A stretch of 37,792 nucleotides of DNA from Saccharopolyspora soli. Lineage in GTDB: Bacteria; Actinomycetota; Actinomycetes; Mycobacteriales; Pseudonocardiaceae. The DNA is taken from assembly GCF_022678645.1 (NCBI RefSeq), contig NZ_JALBWV010000077.1, forward strand, positions 1 to 37,792, written 5' to 3'. Made by a program: the position numbers and the translations under genes. Below, one piece after another: positions 24,524 through 32,027 of the stretch (position 1 is its first letter; every line of letters starts with the position of its first letter). The notes under the pieces were generated by a model. It was not told the origin of the DNA, did not search any database, and saw only the letters and a program-made list of their open reading frames with translations.

Positions 24524-25205
24524 AGAGACGCACCTCTTCCCGGTGATGTCGATCGTGTGCCTCGGCGAGCAGGTCGAGCGCCGGAGCGCCGGGAGCGGGC
24601 AGCTCGGCCGGATCCAGCCCGGCCACCGCGGCCGCCTCGGCGGCGATCCGGTCGAGGTCGTCGGCCAGTTCGGTGAGCACGGCGTTGACCGCGAACGGGT
24701 CCAGTCCGAGCAGCCGAACACCGGCGGAGGACGGTCCGCTGACGGCCAGGTATCCGGCGGTCAGCGCGGCCTCCAACGGTCCGGCTCCGGCGGTCGCGGC
24801 CAGCACCCCGAGCACGATCGGGTGGTGTGGCCGCGGCGTCGCGGCCACCAGTTCGGTCAGCACCGGCGAAGACCAAGCGGCCTTGCCAGCGCGGATCATC
24901 CCCCGCCCCTGCGCGCGCGAGGCCGCCCGCTGCGCTGGGGACGGAGTGCGGGCGTCGAGCTCGACGTCCAACTCCTGCCAGTGTCCACTTCGGACACCAC
25001 GGGCAGCGGCATGCGCCGCGGCGGCGGCGAAAACCGCTTGCAGGGCGCCAGCACCGTGCAAGCGCCCGTACAGGAACTCGCGCAGGTCGCCGACTCCCGT
25101 GATCAACCCCCGCGCGGCGGCCTCCTCGACGCAGCCGGAGTGCACGTGTCCCCCGCCGGGGAACCGGGAATCCGCGAGCGCAAGCACCGCAAGACCAGCC
25201 CGCAC
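24513..25205 (-). CDS. ureF: urease accessory protein UreF
   Basis: UreF bridges UreD and UreG and gates their GTPase activity during nickel insertion. The 230-residue helical protein begins LAVLALADSRFPGGGHVHSGCVEEA, the typical UreF start (usually LLxLxDSxFPxGxFxHSxGLE). The later segments TPSPAQRAASRAQGRGMI and GVRLLGLDPFAVNAVL match its GQ...LR and conserved C-terminal helices. The GTG at 25205 sits 5 nt after GGGAG and starts at the family N-terminus. The open frame to 25307 would read through a family A hairpin and is unlikely. The gene follows ureC after a gap that contains that hairpin. Confidence 0.9.
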   Translation of the reverse strand: MRAGLAVLALADSRFPGGGHVHSGCVEEAAARGLITGVGDLREFLYGRLHGAGALQAVFAAAAAHAAARGVRSGHWQELDVELDARTPSPAQRAASRAQGRGMIRAGKAAWSSPVLTELVAATPRPHHPIVLGVLAATAGAGPLEAALTAGYLAVSGPSSAGVRLLGLDPFAVNAVLTELADDLDRIAAEAAAVAGLDPAELPAPGAPALDLLAEAHDRHHREEVRLFAS

Positions 25206-25240
25206 CACGACTCCCTTCGCTTTCAACACATTTGGGTGGT

Positions 25241-25291
25241 GAGTGAAGGGCACCTTTGACCAACTAACTCGGTAAAAGGTGCCCTCCACTC
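25241..25291. repeat. family A intergenic hairpin, copy 2 (between ureC and ureF)
   Basis: The arms 25241-25263 and 25269-25291 pair over 23 bp with three mismatches around the loop CTAAC. It lies 20 bp downstream of the ureC stop and 35 bp upstream of the ureF start. It could attenuate transcription between structural and accessory genes. Confidence 0.75.
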
Positions 25292-25311
25292 GGAAAATCC
25301 ACCTCATCGGA

Positions 25312-27039
25312 TCAGAACAGGAAGTAGCGTTGGGCCATCGGGAGTTCCGCGACCGGGTCGGGCTCTACCAGTTCGCCGTCGATGCGCACCGCGAAGCTGT
25401 CCGGGTCCACCTGGATGTCCGGGGTCGCCGAGTTGTGCACCAGGTCCGCCTTGGTCACCCCGCGAGTGCTGTCGATCCCGACCAGCTGGGAACTCAAGCC
25501 GAGCTGCTCCGGCAGACCCGCCTCCAGCGCGATCGGTGCCACGAAGAACACGCTGCTCGCCGCCGCCGCGCGGGGCTGCGCTCCGAAGCTGGGCCGCGCG
25601 ATGTAAGGCTGCGGGGTCGGGATCGACGCGTTCGCGTCGCCCATCGCGGCCCACGCGGCGAGCCCGCCCTTGAGCACCATGTGCGGCCGCACCCCGAAGA
25701 ACTGCGGTTCCCACAGCACCAGGTCGGCCATCTTGCCGACCTCGACCGATCCGACGTGCCCGGCGATGCCGTGCGCGATCGCCGGGTTGATCGTGTACTT
25801 CGCCACGTAGCGCTGCGCGCGGTGGTTGTCCGCGCGCCCGTCGCCGGGCAGCGCGCCCCGGCGCCGCTTCATCACGTGCGCGGTCTGCCAGGTGCGCATC
25901 ACGACCTCGCCGATGCGGCCCATCGCCTGCGCGTCCGAGCTGATCATCGAGATCGCGCCCAGGTCGTGCAGCACGTCCTCGGCGGCGATGGTGGACGGCC
26001 GGATGCGGCTCTCCGCGAACGCCAGGTCCTCCGGCACCGAGGGGTTGAGGTGGTGGCAGACCATCAGCATGTCGAGGTGTTCGTCGACGGTGTTGACGGT
26101 GTGCGGCCGGGTCGGGTTGGTCGACGAGGGCAGGACGTTCGCCTCGGCGGCCACCTTGATGATGTCCGGCGCATGCCCGCCACCAGCGCCTTCGGCGTGG
26201 TAGGCGTTGATCGAACGGCCGTTGATCGCGGCCAGCGTCGACTCCAGGAAGCCGGTCTCGTTGAGCGTGTCGGTGTGGATGGCGACCTGCGCCCCGGTCT
26301 CCTCGGCGCACCGCAGCGCGCTGTCGATCACCGCCGGGGTGGCGCCCCAGTCCTCGTGGATCTTCAGCCCGCCCGCGCCGCCGCGCAGCTGCTCCAGCAG
26401 GGCCTCGCCGCGCGTGGTGTTCCCCTTGCCGAGCAGCATCACGTTGACCGGCATGAAGTCCATCGACTGCAGGATCCGCGCCAGGTTCCAGGCACCTGGG
26501 GTGACCGTGGTGGCCTTGCTCCCCTCGGCCGGACCGGTGCCGCCGCCGATGAGCGTGGTCACCCCGCTGGCCAGCGCGGTGTCGACTTCCTGCGGGCAGA
26601 TGAAGTGCACGTGGCAGTCGATGCCACCGGCGGTGAGGATCTTGCCGTTGCCCGCGACGATCTCGGTGGACGGGCCGATCACCAGCGCCGGGTCGACGCC
26701 GTCGGCGATGTCCGGGTTGCCCGCCTTGCCGATGCCGACGATCTTGCCGTCCCGGATTCCGACGTCGGCCTTGACGATCCCCCAGTGGTCCAGGATCACC
26801 GCGCCGGTGATCACCACGTCCGGGGTGCCCTCGGCCCGGGTGGCCACCGCCTGCCCCATCGACTCGCGGATGACCTTGCCGCCGCCGAACACCGCTTCCT
26901 CACCGGACCCGGTCGGGCCCGTGCTGCGGTCCTCGGTGACCTCGATGAGCAGGTCGGTGTCGGCCAGCCGGATCCGGTCGCCGGTGGTGGGCCCGAACAG
27001 TTCGACGTACTGGGACCGATCGATGGAGGATGCGCTCAC
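25312..27039 (-). CDS. ureC: urease subunit alpha
   Basis: This is the catalytic subunit of urease, which hydrolyses urea to ammonia and carbamate with a dinuclear nickel centre. All ligands are present in the 575-residue protein: His143 and His145 (DCHVHF), the lysine to be carbamylated Lys226 (GLKIHED), His255 (AIHTDTLNE), His281 (AYHAEGAGGGHAPD), the flap Cys328-His329 (VCHHLN) and Asp369 (SSDAQAMGR). It starts at a GTG overlapping the ureB stop by GTGA, so ureB and ureC are coupled. Downstream is a family A hairpin and then ureF. The enzyme should be active once nickel is inserted. Confidence 0.98.
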   Translation of the reverse strand: MSASSIDRSQYVELFGPTTGDRIRLADTDLLIEVTEDRSTGPTGSGEEAVFGGGKVIRESMGQAVATRAEGTPDVVITGAVILDHWGIVKADVGIRDGKIVGIGKAGNPDIADGVDPALVIGPSTEIVAGNGKILTAGGIDCHVHFICPQEVDTALASGVTTLIGGGTGPAEGSKATTVTPGAWNLARILQSMDFMPVNVMLLGKGNTTRGEALLEQLRGGAGGLKIHEDWGATPAVIDSALRCAEETGAQVAIHTDTLNETGFLESTLAAINGRSINAYHAEGAGGGHAPDIIKVAAEANVLPSSTNPTRPHTVNTVDEHLDMLMVCHHLNPSVPEDLAFAESRIRPSTIAAEDVLHDLGAISMISSDAQAMGRIGEVVMRTWQTAHVMKRRRGALPGDGRADNHRAQRYVAKYTINPAIAHGIAGHVGSVEVGKMADLVLWEPQFFGVRPHMVLKGGLAAWAAMGDANASIPTPQPYIARPSFGAQPRAAAASSVFFVAPIALEAGLPEQLGLSSQLVGIDSTRGVTKADLVHNSATPDIQVDPDSFAVRIDGELVEPDPVAELPMAQRYFLF

Positions 27040-27404
27040 CGTGCTGCCCCCTCGCCTTTGCGCCCGTAGCTGACCGGGGTCGGTTCGTGGTCGCGGGCGT
27101 CGAGTTCGCCGCCGAACTCCAGGCGGAGGCCGGGCACCAGTCGACGACCGCCGATCGGCACCAGCGCGACTTCGCGCGTCACGCCCGGCTCGAACCGCAC
27201 CGCGGTGCCGGAGGGGACGTCCAGCCGGTGGCCCCAGGCCGTGGCGCGGTCGAACTCCAGGCCGGGGTTGACCGCCGCGAAGTGGTAGTGCGAACCGACC
27301 TGCACGGCGCGGTCGGCGCGGTTGACGACGGTGATCCGGACGCGTTCCCGGCCCGGATTCAGCGGAATCCGGTCTTCGGCGGTGATGATCTCCCCTGGAC
27401 GCAT
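27036..27404 (-). CDS. ureB: urease subunit beta
   Basis: This is the 122-residue small beta subunit of the bacterial three-subunit urease. It has the start MRPGEIITAEDRIPLNPGRERVRITVVNRADRAVQVGSHYHFAAVN, the signature VGSHYHFxxVNxxLxFDR and GxRLDVPSGTAVRFEPGxTREV. It assembles with UreA and UreC into a trimer of trimers. It lies 50 bp after ureA, and its TGA overlaps the ureC start. Confidence 0.96.
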   Translation of the reverse strand: MRPGEIITAEDRIPLNPGRERVRITVVNRADRAVQVGSHYHFAAVNPGLEFDRATAWGHRLDVPSGTAVRFEPGVTREVALVPIGGRRLVPGLRLEFGGELDARDHEPTPVSYGRKGEGAAR

Positions 27405-27454
27405 GGCAGCTCCCTCGGATGTCGATTCGGGGCAGGTAGCTGGCTGGCGGCTGG

Positions 27455-27757
27455 TCAGGTGATCGGGTCGTGCACCGTGACCAGCTTCGTGCCGTCCGGG
27501 AAAGTCGCCTCCACCTGCACGTCCCGGATCATTTCCGGTACGCCGTCGAGCACCTGGTCAGCGCGCAGCACCTGCCGTCCGCTGCGCATCAGATCGGCGA
27601 CGGTCCGCCCGTCCCGAGCGCCCTCCGCGACGTGGTCGGTGATCAACGCCACCGCCTCCGGGTAGTTCAGCTTCAGTCCGCGATCCAGCCGTTCGCGCGC
27701 AAGCCGAGCCGCCACGTAGACCAGCAACTTGTCGCGCTCGTGAGGAGCAAGGTGCAT
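27455..27757 (-). CDS. ureA: urease subunit gamma
   Basis: This is the 100-residue gamma subunit of urease, first gene of the operon. It shows the complete family sequence pattern: MHLAPHERDKLLVYVAARLARERLDRGLKLNYPEAVALITDHVAEGARDG, followed by VADLMRSG and the DVQVEATFPDGTKLVTVHDPI end. The ATG at 27757 follows AAAGAG at 5 bp. A 23-bp palindrome 12 bp upstream of the start is the likely control point of the operon, and further upstream there is a 22-bp-spaced repeat that could be a nitrogen-control box. Confidence 0.97.
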   Translation of the reverse strand: MHLAPHERDKLLVYVAARLARERLDRGLKLNYPEAVALITDHVAEGARDGRTVADLMRSGRQVLRADQVLDGVPEMIRDVQVEATFPDGTKLVTVHDPIT

Positions 27758-27769
27758 GGGGACTCTTTA

Positions 27770-27792
27770 ACATATGGCCATCGGTCATATGT
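27770..27792. promoter_or_regulatory. 23-bp palindrome upstream of ureA
   Basis: ACATATG (27770-27776) and CATATGT (27786-27792) are perfect inverted arms, and CC/GG pairs extend the symmetry inward around ATC. On the ureA strand it ends 12 bp before the start codon and probably overlaps the -10 region. The regulator is unknown; an ArsR-type nickel sensor would fit the ATAT style but this is speculation. Confidence 0.55.
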
Positions 27793-27807
27793 GAGCTATC
27801 CAGCGGT

Positions 27808-27845
27808 TTTACAACCGCCTAATTGACTAGTTACAACCATTTTTC
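27808..27845. promoter_or_regulatory. 22-bp-spaced TTACAACC repeat, weak GlnR-box candidate
   Basis: TTACAACC occurs at 27809-27816 and 27831-27838, exactly 22 bp apart, the period of the actinobacterial GlnR half-box pattern (gTnAc-n6-GaAAc-n6). GTTAC at 27830-27834 fits the a-site, but the b-sites are poor. Urease genes are GlnR targets in Streptomyces, which makes the site plausible. Confidence 0.3.
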
Positions 27846-27997
27846 CGGAATTTTTCACCCACCGATGAAGTTCCCGGAGGTCCTGTGAGCTACCTCATCA
27901 GCTGATTGTTTCCGGGCCGATCCCATTGCCTCCACCACCCCGGCGGGTGCACTGTGTTTCGCACGGCAACATGCCTTGCACCCCGCCACGTCACCCT

Positions 27998-28019
27998 TGC
28001 CCGCGCAGCAACGCGGGCA
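27998..28019. promoter_or_regulatory. hairpin in the leader of the second citrate synthase
   Basis: TGCCCGCG (27998-28005) pairs perfectly with CGCGGGCA (28012-28019) around the loop CAGCAA. It ends 25 bp upstream of the ATG and about 8 bp before the AGGAG. It may modulate translation or be a protein site. Confidence 0.35.
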
Positions 28020-28044
28020 GATCCAGCGAGGAGACGAGGCAGCC

Positions 28045-29172
28045 ATGAGCAACGCAGGCCAGTCCGAATTCCGCCCCGGTCTGGAGGGCGTGGTCGCCTT
28101 CCAGACCGAGATCGCCGAACCCGACCGCGACGGCGGTGCGCTGCGCTACCGCGGCGTGGACATCGAGGATCTGGTGGGCACGGTGTCCTTCGGCGACGTG
28201 TGGGCACTGCTCGTCGACGGCCGCTTCGGCGACGGCCTGCCACCCGCGGACGACACCGCGATCCCGGTGCGCACCAACGACGCGCGGGCTGATGTGCAGG
28301 CCGCCTTGGCGATGACAGCGCCGATCTGCGGTTTTCCGCCGCTGCTGGACATCGACGAGGCGCTGGCGCGCGACCAGCTCGCACGCTGCTCGGCGCTCGG
28401 GCTGTCCTTCGTCGCGCAGTCCGCGCGCGGCGACCAGCTGCCGGTCCCGCAGAACCGGATCGCCGAAGCCACCACCGCCGCCGAGCAGTTCCTGGTCCGC
28501 TGGCGCGGCGAACCCGACCCCGCGCACGTCCAGGCGCTCGACGCGTACTGGGTGTCGGCGGCCGAGCACGGGATGAACGCCTCCACCTTCACCGCTCGGG
28601 TGATCGCTTCCACCGGCGCCGATGTCGCCGCTTGCCTCTCCGGCGCGGTCGGCGCGATGTCCGGGCCGCTGCACGGCGGCGCTCCGGCACGGGTGCTGCC
28701 GATGATCGAGGAGACCGAGCGCACCGGTGACGCGCGCCAGGTGGTGGAATCGATCCTGGACCGCCGCGAGCGGTTGATGGGTTTCGGCCACCGCGTGTAC
28801 CGCGTCGAGGACCCGCGAGCGCGGGTGCTGCGCAACACCTGCGACCAGCTCCGCGCGCCGCGCTACGAGGCGGCCCGCGAGTTGGAGCAGGCCGCCCTGA
28901 CGGCGCTGCGGGAGCGTCGCCCGGACCGGCAGATCGAGACCAACGTGGAGTTCTGGGCAGCGGTGGTGCTCGACTTCGCCCAGGTCCCGACGGCGATGAT
29001 GCCCGCGATGTTCACCTGCGCCCGGCTGGCCGGTTGGTCGGCGCACATCCTGGAGCAGAAGCGCACCGGCCGCCTGGTACGCCCGTCGGCGCAGTACGTC
29101 GGCCCGAACCCGCGCGCCGCGCAGGACGTCACCGGCTGGGGCTCGATAAACCAGCTCATCGCGTCGGCGTGA
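28045..29172 (+). CDS. citA: citrate synthase family protein, CitA-like (short type)
   Basis: This 375-residue citrate or 2-methylcitrate synthase homologue resembles mycobacterial CitA (Rv0889c type) in length and in gene neighbourhood near serC. It begins FRPGLEGVVAFQTEIAEPDRDGGALRYRGVDIEDL. The two catalytic histidines are present (His210 in GPLHGGAP, His249 in MGFGHRVYR). The third catalytic position, Asp in NVDFYSG of most enzymes, is Glu302 in NVEFWAAVVLDFAQVP. The ATG at 28045 follows AGGAGACGAGG. It is divergent from the urease operon; the long canonical citrate synthase is at 13135-14439. Whether this protein makes citrate in vivo is not certain. Confidence 0.9.
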   Translation: MSNAGQSEFRPGLEGVVAFQTEIAEPDRDGGALRYRGVDIEDLVGTVSFGDVWALLVDGRFGDGLPPADDTAIPVRTNDARADVQAALAMTAPICGFPPLLDIDEALARDQLARCSALGLSFVAQSARGDQLPVPQNRIAEATTAAEQFLVRWRGEPDPAHVQALDAYWVSAAEHGMNASTFTARVIASTGADVAACLSGAVGAMSGPLHGGAPARVLPMIEETERTGDARQVVESILDRRERLMGFGHRVYRVEDPRARVLRNTCDQLRAPRYEAARELEQAALTALRERRPDRQIETNVEFWAAVVLDFAQVPTAMMPAMFTCARLAGWSAHILEQKRTGRLVRPSAQYVGPNPRAAQDVTGWGSINQLIASA

Positions 29173-29175
29173 TAG

Positions 29176-29225
29176 GGGTCGTGAGTGGCGACGGTCGTCA
29201 TGGCGACCACTACCGCTCACGACCC
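29176..29225. repeat. family B hairpin, copy 2 (after the citA-like gene)
   Basis: GGGTCGTGAGTGG (29176-29188) pairs with CCGCTCACGACCC (29213-29225) with a single G-T. An inner perfect stem GGTCG (29193-29197)/CGACC (29204-29208) makes a cruciform-like double hairpin. It starts 3 bp after the citA-like stop and is a likely terminator or attenuator. Confidence 0.75.
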
Positions 29226-29279
29226 GGCGCTCCCGCCACCTCCGCCAAGAACACCCGCCAGCAGCGGTAACGTGGAATT

Positions 29280-30206
29280 GTGACGGTCACTTCCACGGAT
29301 GCGCAGCGGCGGTTGCACATCGAATACGCCGAGGCGCTCGAAGCGGACGCGGAGACCAGCGGCGAGAAGTGCAACGACCTGGTCGAGGCCGCGGACTACT
29401 GGCATTCCGCGGGCGAGCACGAGCGCGAAGAGCGAGCGCTGCTCGCCGCTGTGGAGGCGGACGACGGCAACAACGTGCTGAGCGGCCCGGCCGCACACGG
29501 CAAGTTCTTGCTGACCCACGGGCGCAGGGCAGAGGCCGAGGAGCGCTTCGCGCGGTTGCTCCGCGAGGGCTCGAACTGCGAATGGGCCTACGTGGAGGCG
29601 TCGATGGCCTACCAGTTGGTCGACGAACCCCAGGAGGCGTTGCGCTGGCTCAACATCGGGGTCAACCGGTTCGTCCCGGACCTCGACGTGGAACTCGAGA
29701 TGGGCGACGTCGGCTTCGAGCTGCTGCGGGAGCGCAGTCTGCTGCGCCGCGAACTGGAGCTGCCCAAAGACGGACTCGACGACCTCTTCGACCAGCTCAC
29801 CGAGCACGGCCGCCAGATCAGCGAACAGATCAAGGACATCAAGCGGCGCAACGAGCCCACCCGGATCGCGGTTCTTTTCTGGCCACCGGCGGAATTCGCC
29901 AAGCTTCAACAAGAACACCCGAGCTGGTACCCGGACACCACGCACCTGCAACACCGGCAACAGGTCCAACACGCCCTGCGGCAGCACGCCGGACCAGCGG
30001 TCGCCATCGGCTCGATCGAGGCGCTGGTGGGCTTCGCGGTGTCCCGCGGCCTGCCGGTGAACTCAGCGTCCACGCGTTCGCAGTTCGCCGCCGAGGCCGC
30101 CCGCCTCGGGCAGGCCACCGAGTGGCCGCCGGGCCGCAACGACACGTGCTGGTGCGGCTCGGCCCGGAAGTACAAGAAATGCTGCGGAGCACCCGGATTC
30201 GCTTGA
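29280..30206 (+). CDS. TPR-like protein with C-terminal SEC-C zinc motif
   Basis: This 308-residue protein starts at a GTG. Residues 10-130 form helical repeats of TPR style (AEALEADAETSGEKCNDLVEAADYWHSAGEHEREERALLAAVE..., then GRRAEAEERFARLLREGSNCEWAYVEASMAYQLVDEPQEALRWLNIG). The C-terminus is a classic SEC-C zinc finger: Cys290-x-Cys292-x8-Cys301-Cys302 in DTCWCGSARKYKKCCG, as at the end of SecA, where it binds SecB and ribosomes. A bridging or co-factor role at the ribosome or translocase is possible. It is followed by a terminator-like hairpin. No export signal is present. Confidence 0.85.
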   Translation: MTVTSTDAQRRLHIEYAEALEADAETSGEKCNDLVEAADYWHSAGEHEREERALLAAVEADDGNNVLSGPAAHGKFLLTHGRRAEAEERFARLLREGSNCEWAYVEASMAYQLVDEPQEALRWLNIGVNRFVPDLDVELEMGDVGFELLRERSLLRRELELPKDGLDDLFDQLTEHGRQISEQIKDIKRRNEPTRIAVLFWPPAEFAKLQQEHPSWYPDTTHLQHRQQVQHALRQHAGPAVAIGSIEALVGFAVSRGLPVNSASTRSQFAAEAARLGQATEWPPGRNDTCWCGSARKYKKCCGAPGFA

Positions 30207-30231
30207 GTGCCTGTCTTCGATCTTGTCTTCG

Positions 30232-30248
30232 AAGCGGCGAAGCCGCTT
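30232..30248. terminator. short hairpin after the SEC-C gene
   Basis: AAGCGGC (30232-30238) pairs perfectly with GCCGCTT (30242-30248) around GAA, 26 bp beyond the stop of the SEC-C gene. There is no U-tract. Confidence 0.45.
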
Positions 30249-30271
30249 GGCCCACGTACGCGACTCGCACC

Positions 30272-30376
30272 GCGGCGGGTTCTCAGAAGCCTTCTCGCGA
30301 GGACAGCCCCGACGTGGTGTATTGGACATACATGATGTCGGGGATCCCAGAGCGAGGAGGCTTCTGAGGTTCCGCC
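30272..30376. repeat. 105-bp imperfect inverted repeat upstream of serC
   Basis: CTCAGAAGCC (30282-30291) pairs with GGCTTCTGAG (30359-30368), TTCTCGC with GCGAGGA (30352-30358), and CCCCGAC (30307-30313) with GTCGGGG (30337-30343). The 23-nt loop (30314-30336) is unusually AT-rich for this DNA. Outer GGCGG-type bases extend the symmetry to 30272-30376. It could be a MITE-like element or a structured leader of serC. Confidence 0.55.
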
Positions 30377-30618
30377 ACCCGCACCGCAACGCGAAACGAG
30401 CTTGGAAACGGTCTCCGGTCCGGGCACGTTGGCCAAAGTGGAGTACGCGCAGTAAGTTGCTGTGCGGCTGTTGGCAGCACCGGATGTCACCATCCGGAAA
30501 CCCTGCTGCAACACTTGAGCCGAACCGGCAATGGCGCCGGTCAGCAGGCCACAGGCGCGCGGGAGGCCCTGCCCCGCCCCCTGCCGAGTCACCCAACAAT
30601 GCCCGGAGGCGCTGGCAC
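30377..30618. other. non-coding stretch upstream of serC
   Basis: The 30207-30618 gap is 412 bp in all. After the inverted repeat this remaining part shows no gene and no further clear repeat. It ends in the GGAGG ribosome site of serC (30604-30608). Confidence 0.4.
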
Positions 30619-31761
30619 ATGACGCAGGCCAAGACCACCGATCCGACGACCCTGAAGCTGCCCGAGGAACTCAAGCCCGCCGACGGCCGGTTCGGCTGCG
30701 GCCCGTCCAAGGTGCGCGGCGAGCAACTGGCCCGGCTGGCCGACTCCGGTGCGGCGCTGATGGGCACCTCGCATCGGCAGAAGCCGGTGAAGTCCCTGGT
30801 CGGACGAGTCCGGGAAGGTTTGCAGGAGCTGTTCTCGCTGCCCGAGGGGTACGAGGTCGTGCTCGGCGTGGGTGGCACCACCGCGTTCTGGGACGTCGCG
30901 ACGTTCGGCCTGGTGCGCGAGCGGTCGCTGCACCTCACCTACGGCGAGTTCTCGTCGAAGTTCGCCAAGGCCGCCAAGACCGCGCCGTTCCTGGCCGACC
31001 CGGTGATCGTTTCCGCCGAGCCGGGCGACGCGCCGGACCCGGTGTCGGACCCGAGCGTCGACCTGATCGCCTGGGCGCACAACGAGACCTCCACCGGCGT
31101 GATGCTCGCGCCGACCCGCCCGGCGGGCTCGGAGAACGCGCTGATCGCGGTCGACGCCACCTCCGGCGCGGGCGGCCTGCCGTTCGACGCCGCCGACGTC
31201 GACGTCTACTACTTCGCGCCGCAGAAGTGCTTCGCCTCCGACGGCGGGCTGTGGCTGGCCGCGATGAGCCCGGCCGCGATCGAGCGGATCGACGAGATCG
31301 GCGCGTCGGACCGCTGGATGCCGGAGTTCCTGTCGCTGCCCACCGCGCTGGACAACTCCCGCAAGGACCAGACCTACAACACGCCCGCGGTGGCCACCCT
31401 GTTCCTGCTCGCCGACCAGATCGAGTGGATGAACGGCCAGGGCGGGCTGGACTGGTGCGTGCAGCGCACCCGCGATTCGTCGCAGCGGCTGTACACCTGG
31501 GCCGAAGCCACGGCGTTCGCCACCCCGTTCGTGGCGGATCCGGCGAAGCGCTCCCAGGTGGTCGGCACCATCGACTTCGACGACTCGGTCGACGCCGCCG
31601 CAGTGGCCAAGGCGTTGCGCGCCAACGGGATCGTGGACACCGAGCCGTACCGCAAGCTGGGCCGCAACCAGCTGCGGATCGGCATGTTCCCGGCGATCGA
31701 ACCGGATGACGTCACCGCACTGACGAAGTCGATCGACTGGGTGGTCTCGCAGCTGTCCTGA
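30619..31761 (+). CDS. serC: phosphoserine aminotransferase
   Basis: This PLP enzyme converts 3-phosphohydroxypyruvate and glutamate to 3-phosphoserine in serine biosynthesis. The 380-residue protein has the actinobacterial SerC start (LKLPEELKPADGRFGCGPSKVR), MGTSHRQKPVKSLVGRVREG (substrate phosphate contacts), the VDATSGAGGLPFD strand, and the PLP lysine Lys203 in FAPQKCFASDGG. The ATG at 30619 follows GGAGG 10 bp upstream; the longer frame through the inverted repeat is unlikely. It is followed by sepH, as in mycobacteria (Rv0884c-Rv0883c). Confidence 0.96.
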   Translation: MTQAKTTDPTTLKLPEELKPADGRFGCGPSKVRGEQLARLADSGAALMGTSHRQKPVKSLVGRVREGLQELFSLPEGYEVVLGVGGTTAFWDVATFGLVRERSLHLTYGEFSSKFAKAAKTAPFLADPVIVSAEPGDAPDPVSDPSVDLIAWAHNETSTGVMLAPTRPAGSENALIAVDATSGAGGLPFDAADVDVYYFAPQKCFASDGGLWLAAMSPAAIERIDEIGASDRWMPEFLSLPTALDNSRKDQTYNTPAVATLFLLADQIEWMNGQGGLDWCVQRTRDSSQRLYTWAEATAFATPFVADPAKRSQVVGTIDFDDSVDAAAVAKALRANGIVDTEPYRKLGRNQLRIGMFPAIEPDDVTALTKSIDWVVSQLS

Positions 31762-31946
31762 TACGGCGCGCCGCCGGGATCGCGCGTCGATCCCGGCGGT
31801 TTCGCGCCAAACGTCACGCCGACAAGTGAACGATTGGCCACAATCGGTGATCTTCATCGAAAATGAGTGGTTTTACCCGTTCGCTCAGGTGCGCTCTATC
31901 CGGCAAGATCGTTGTCGGAGACAGCGACCAACAACGACACGACGTG

Positions 31947-31982
31947 CCCGGCGTGCCTCCTGGGTCAAGGCGGCACGCCGGG
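31947..31982. terminator. 11-bp hairpin between serC and sepH
   Basis: CCCGGCGTGCC (31947-31957) pairs fully with GGCACGCCGGG (31972-31982) across a 14-nt loop. It ends 45 bp before the sepH start. It could be a late terminator for serC or an attenuator in the sepH leader. Confidence 0.5.
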
Positions 31983-32027
31983 TTACTGTCACAGCTTGGT
32001 GACATGTAGTCGGTGGGAGGCTGGCGT

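Noticed and set aside
27855..28052. 65-codon minus-strand frame rich in cysteine (CPRCC...CKACC), resembling a zinc ribbon
   Set aside because: It overlaps the leader and start of the citA-like gene, has no ribosome site, and its Cys run comes from GCA/GGC-rich hairpin DNA. I judge it chance.
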